In this document: positions 60,511 through 64,000 of the stretch, piece by piece
How positions within the stretch are numbered: the stretch's first letter is position 1
How the letters are laid out: the number at the start of each line of letters is the position of its first letter
Origin: Unio delphinus
Taxonomy: Eukaryota > Mollusca > Bivalvia > Unionida > Unionidae
Assembly (NCBI GenBank): GCA_029339505.1
Contig: JAQISU010000108.1
Span: forward strand, 16,828,001-16,892,000
Length of the DNA stretch: 64,000 nucleotides
Direction: 5' to 3'
Position numbers and translations under genes: made by a program
The notes under the pieces: model-generated
Told to the model about the DNA's origin: nothing
Database searches by the model: none
Seen by the model: the letters and a program-made list of their open reading frames with translations, nothing else

Positions 60511-60802
60511 ATAACAGCAGTTAATTATCTGGTGCTCTTGTGCAGCCTTATACTTTTTCATGTCTTAAAACCATGATCCATTCCAAGTGAAGATATCCTC
60601 GCACAGTGGAGAATGGTCAGGATGGTGCAATCCACTTATGCGTCTGGCTTGGGGCTCATGTACAACTGTCATTTGTTGAAGGATGTGATATTGTATCAAC
60701 ATTATTCATGATCACCAGAGAAAATCTGCTTTTAGCCAGCATGCTTGTATTAGTGGTCTTCCTTTGAGAGTTTTTTCAAAAGACAAATTATCTAGGTGTT
60801 TA

Positions 60803-61675
60803 TCATGGTGATGGCCCAAGTGCTTAAAGTGCCTGCCACAGATGCAGTAGGTTGTGGCATCGAAGCCCAGCTGAATTGAACCTATGACATAAAACTGATA
60901 CTAGCAGCTGCCTTGATTGACATTCAGCATTAAAACATCAATTACCCCCTGGTGCCATGTTTACGGGGGCAGGAGGTAGTATCCTACTGCCAAGCAGTGC
61001 AGCGTCAAATTCATGTATAATACACTAAAGTGGGTGGTATTATAGAAAGTTTGACAGATTTAGCATTACAATGATTCCAAATAATCTGGACGTTTTAGTT
61101 GCACTACAAAATACAGAGGGAAAACCTAATTTTTTTAACTTTGGTTTTTTTCACCCAAAATTCGCCTGTGGTCAGAATTCGATTTTGTGTCCAGATTTTA
61201 GACTTGTTGGCCTCAGATCTAAAGCAGACCAGTCTGAACTGCACACAGACAGGTAAACCTTTGCAAAAAGTAGGACAACGTGGGTATTTTTAATGAAGAG
61301 TGGTGTCCATATGAAAATGATTGGTCTATGAAGCAAAAAATACATAAAAACAAAAACAAAAAAAGAACTCCAACTTTTCCCATTCTGCGAGCAAAATAAC
61401 CAGTGGAAAACAATTTTTTAACACAACTAGGCATTAGGCTAATGGAAAATTGCATGAAAGTCGATGTGTTAGGATGTATTGAGAAAAAGTCCCTAAAATG
61501 TGTTTCCTACTCGCATTTCATGTGAAAACAGCAGAAACCTCCAGGTGTAAGTTATTGTCAGGACTTGTTGGCCTAGTGTCAGGATAATGTGACTGGGAAG
61601 ACATGATTCTACATGCCTGCAGCATGAGGCCCCAGGGCTAGACATCACTTTAAACTGCTACACTGCAGACATCAT
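60803..61675 (+). mobile_element. tRNA-derived SINE interrupted by a TTAA element
   Basis: The two ends match the SINE at 630: the left part (60803-60933) has GACATAAAACTGATACTAGC and CATTCAGCATTAA, and the right part (61558-61675) has GTGTCAGGATAATGTGACTG and CTGCAGCATGAGGCCCC. Between them lies the TTAA element at 60934-61557. The junction falls at the TTAA of the SINE's CATTAAGAGG sequence. Confidence 0.7.
60934..61557 (-). mobile_element. TTAA element, copy in reverse orientation
   Basis: This copy matches 45824-45954 plus 47209-47682 along its whole length on the opposite strand. Its ends are decayed (ACATCAATTACCCCCTGG left, CCAGGTGTAAG right), and the right-hand TTAA is no longer intact. 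It is inserted in the SINE at 60803-61675. Confidence 0.7.
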
Positions 61676-62399
61676 AGTCATATGACTCTAATTATTAAAA
61701 GCTACATTAAAAGTTCAAATCACACACAGAAATCTAGTTAGTAACTGTTTCTTTATTTTAGAATTACAACTAATTAAGAATCAAATTACCTTGTGAATCC
61801 CACTTTCAGAGGTTTGGGTACAATACCCAAAAATATATGACTAGGGTATAATAAATATAATAAATAACAGCAACAAACCACCCAACATTCAAAGGGCAAA
61901 TAGGACCAGCATATTTTTCTCTCTTGATTAAAATAAAAATTGATACAGTAAAAATTCTTTTGTTATTGTTGTTTCCTTCATTATTTTATATATTTACAGT
62001 GTTTGCACTGTTACTCTCAACTGATATTAAAATAGTTGCAAAAGTAAATGTCTTTACTAAACAAAAGGAAAAGGTAAAATGTGTAATCATTTGTGTATCA
62101 CTTGTATAAACAAAGGCGTACATGTTACTTGCAGCCAGCTGAATGTAGTGTATTTCCTCCTTCCAATTGGAGATGTGGAGCACTGCACATGCATGTTGCA
62201 GTTGCATCCTTCAATGAAGGAGCACCATGCACTTCATTACTGCATTGTGTTGTCCTTCCCATTTAGGAGGTGGCACACCATATATCTCATGTCCAGGGAT
62301 GCATAGGAGGAGGTACTGCTGCACTGCTTCCAACATAGTATGGTTAACTTGTCCCACCTTCGGATGGGAAAGATCACCAGGTCTACAGTAGAGGTGATG

Positions 62400-62547
62400 G
62401 TTGTTGTTGTTGGGTTTAATGCCATTTTTCAGCACACGATAAGCTATACATAGTGGATTTTTTCTCTGGATTCTTCCTCCACCATTAATACTGGCCACCA
62501 TATATAGCCTATCATGTGCTGAAAATGGCGTTAAACCCTACAACAAC
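62400..62547. mobile_element. inverted pair of SINE 3' ends
   Basis: Bases 62400-62454 are the reverse complement of the SINE 3' end (GGGTTTAATGCCATTTTTCA with a GTTGTTGTTG tail). Bases 62462-62547 are the same SINE region in forward orientation (TTCTTCCTCCACCATTAATA to ATGGCGTTAAACCC and CAACAAC). The two arms of about 54 bases with a 39-base spacer could fold into a hairpin in a transcript. It lies 165 bases before the exon at 62712. Confidence 0.8.
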
Positions 62548-62556
62548 ATTAATCCT

Positions 62557-62692
62557 TATCCAAGCCATTGTTTTTTATTTTCACTCCTAATTTAGTGTAC
62601 ATATCACTTTGTTCTTAAATATTTTGTCATTATCTACATTTGTCATTATCCAAGCCATTTTTTTAAAATTTCACTCCTAATTTAGTGTACAT
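62557..62692. repeat. duplicated block upstream of a splice acceptor
   Basis: TTATCCAAGCCATT followed by TTTCACTCCTAATTTAGTGT occurs at 62557-62605 and again at 62647-62692, the second copy ending 19 bases before the exon at 62712. The duplication therefore includes the likely branch-point region of this exon. Confidence 0.85.
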
Positions 62693-62711
62693 TTTTTCAT
62701 TCTTCTTCTAG

Positions 62712-62767
62712 TTTCATGTCTTCCGGTGCAAAAAGATGCAAACTCTCCTGTGCATGCTGTTCTTGTG
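62712..62767 (+). CDS. exon of unidentified host gene (phase 1-0)
   Basis: The acceptor TTCTTCTTCTAG precedes a 56-bp exon and a consensus donor GTAAGT follows. The first two bases join the G left by the exon at 50889 (valine), and the frame continues SCLPVQKDANSPVHAVLV to a codon boundary. The next exon lies beyond the window or was not recognised. The 3' end of this exon together with the donor is the founder of the tandem array that follows. Confidence 0.7.
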
Positions 62768-63085
62768 GTAAGTTTAAAAGTCTTAAAGCTCAAAATCTCC
62801 TGTAATTGTGGTAAGTTTAACAGACTTAAAGGACAAAGTCTTCTGTTCTTGTGGTAAGTTTAACAGTCTAAAGGCTCATTCTCCTGTTCTTGTAGTAAGT
62901 TTAACAGACTTAAAGGACAAAGTCTTCCGTTCTTGTGGCAAGTTTAACAGACTAAAGGTGAAAAGTCTCCTATTCTTGTGGTAAGTTTAACAGACTTAAA
63001 TTTTAAAGTCTTCTGTTCTTCCTATAAGTTTAACAGACTAAAGGTGCAAAGTCTCCTGTTCTTGTGTACATTTAACAGACTTATG
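62725..63085 (+). repeat. 43-bp array of duplicated splice donor, 8 units
   Basis: The unit CTCCTGTTCTTGTGGTAAGT, TTAACAGACTTAAAGG, CAAAGT repeats with a period of 41-43 bases. The donor-equivalent positions are 62768, 62811, 62854, 62895, 62938, 62981, 63024 and 63066. GTAAGT is kept in the first four and the sixth; the fifth is GCAAGT, the seventh ATAAGT and the eighth GTACAT. The first unit overlaps the last codons of the exon. Confidence 0.92.
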
Positions 63086-63096
63086 ATGCATAGAAT

Positions 63097-63250
63097 ATAC
63101 TGTAAATTCATTTAATTTTTTTTCATCAGTTTTTTAGTTTTGCAAAAGATGACATGATGCAAGTACTAAAATTCATGGAATGGTTTACAGAAGAATCATT
63201 TTCATTGGGTCTTGGAAAACCAATTCCAAATTAATGAATTCACAGTGTTA
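63097..63250. mobile_element. MITE-like element
   Basis: Inverted termini ATACTGTAAATTCATTTAAT (left) and, on the other strand, TAACACTGTGAATTCATTAA (right) bound 154 bases without coding potential of known type. Elements with a TACTGTAAATTCATTAAT end are, as far as I remember, frequent in bivalve genomes. The family was not checked. Confidence 0.55.
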
Positions 63251-63510
63251 AAAAAATGTACCACTATTATGGATCTCTAGGTTAAAAGGTTTAAAATCAA
63301 TGGAATAAAACTCCACAATATGTACTCTCTTTTAAAATTGTTCATTTCATTTGTCCACATTAAATTCAAACGTGCCTTTATAATTGCTGCCTTCAAGTTC
63401 TTGATTTCCAATTTTCTCAGACACAGAAGTGCCTTAAAGACACCTACCATCTCTTCCCAGAAGACCCATATAGTAACCACATGATTTGTAAGTTTGTTTC
63501 AGGCACGTTA

Positions 63511-63512
<2 letters not shown>

Positions 63513-63586
<74 letters not shown>
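63513..63586. repeat. (AT)n microsatellite
   Basis: This is a perfect AT tract of 37 units. No supportable feature follows between 63587 and the window end. Confidence 0.97.
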
Positions 63587-63589
<3 letters not shown>

Positions 63590-64000
63590 CCTAAACATAA
63601 CAGGAGCAGCTGTGGTAGCTTGCTAATGTAAGCGCACTCTTTTTACTGTTTAAAACCTCCAGTCCACACCCTGGTACTGCCCACCACCCTTCAGACAGGG
63701 GATTTTGATGCATGTTCTGTCATATATTAGATGGATATACCTGTTGTTATTTCTGGTTTAAAGATTGTTTAGTTATTTGAAAAATTTTAATAGCAGTTTT
63801 TACCTTTGACCCTCACTCAGTACTCCAGGCATGGTAATGATTAATGACATACATCTGGGAGAACTTTTTCCAGAAAAAATCTGACATAAATGGCTATATC
63901 ATATGAAGTTCACAAGAGCCATGTTCTATTTTATAACCGTTGTATATTGTTGTGATGTAATTACAAAGCACACTTACTAGGTCACATAAACTTTATGACA

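Noticed and set aside
63146..63234. Acceptor-like tttttttcatcag followed by about 30 open codons in phase with the exon at 62712
   Set aside because: The segment lies inside a MITE-like element with inverted ends at 63097 and 63250, so the open frame is more simply explained as transposon sequence.

Overview
This window is AT-rich, repeat-dense animal DNA and not bacterial or viral. Genes have canonical GT-AG introns, there are many microsatellites, and most recognisable sequence is decayed transposable elements. The mix (tRNA-derived SINEs with a core ending ATGGCGTTAAACC, a second SINE with a TAATGTGACTG block and CT/CA tail, several LINE lineages, a Ty3/gypsy element with copia-like gene order, piggyBac-, Tc1- and pogo-type remnants) fits a lophotrochozoan, most likely a mollusc and probably a bivalve. 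The taxon is inference; nothing in the window names a species.

Host gene: one plus-strand multi-exon gene is supported by four exons (30936-31028, 35397-35518, 50889-51001, 62712-62767), separated by introns of about 4.4, 15.4 and 11.7 kb. Splice phases agree at all three junctions (0, 2, 1) and one frame stays open throughout, giving about 128 residues of an internal protein segment. I do not recognise the protein. The gene very likely continues beyond the right edge; whether the first 30.9 kb is intron or intergenic is unclear, because I found no convincing exon there.

Layout. 0-4.3 kb: tRNA-derived SINEs, compound microsatellites and a 5'-truncated LINE with its C-terminal zinc finger and 3' tail. 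4.3-10.9 kb: quiet AT-rich DNA with small tandem repeats. 10.9-18.2 kb: a solo LTR, an internally deleted LINE whose ORF carries an in-frame 36-bp repeat array, then two further minisatellites. 18.9-23.5 kb: MITE-like sequence, a complete SINE with target duplication, a pogo/Tigger remnant, one half of a dispersed 0.7-kb duplication, and an LTR-like block. 24.9-29.2 kb: a minus-strand cluster consisting of a gypsy-type element with order protease-integrase-reverse transcriptase (Gmr1-like) holding a SINE, followed by an RTE-like LINE that is split by another LINE. 29.4-30.3 kb: a solo LTR just upstream of the first recognised exon. 34-42 kb: LINE fragments, a SINE, a short solo LTR, a Tc1 remnant and minisatellites. 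45.8-50.3 kb: a piggyBac-like element nested in a TTAA element, and a solo LTR nested in a LINE. 52.6-58.4 kb: a LINE inserted in a minisatellite, a 60-bp satellite, a nested LINE pair, and the second half of the dispersed duplication. 60.2-63.6 kb: a minisatellite, a TTAA element inside a SINE, an inverted SINE pair, the last recognised exon, and a tandem array that has copied that exon's splice donor eight times.

The transposable elements are almost all non-functional: internal stops, frameshifts, truncations. Their value here is the insertion record (exact target duplications, nesting order) and their effect on the introns of the host gene.
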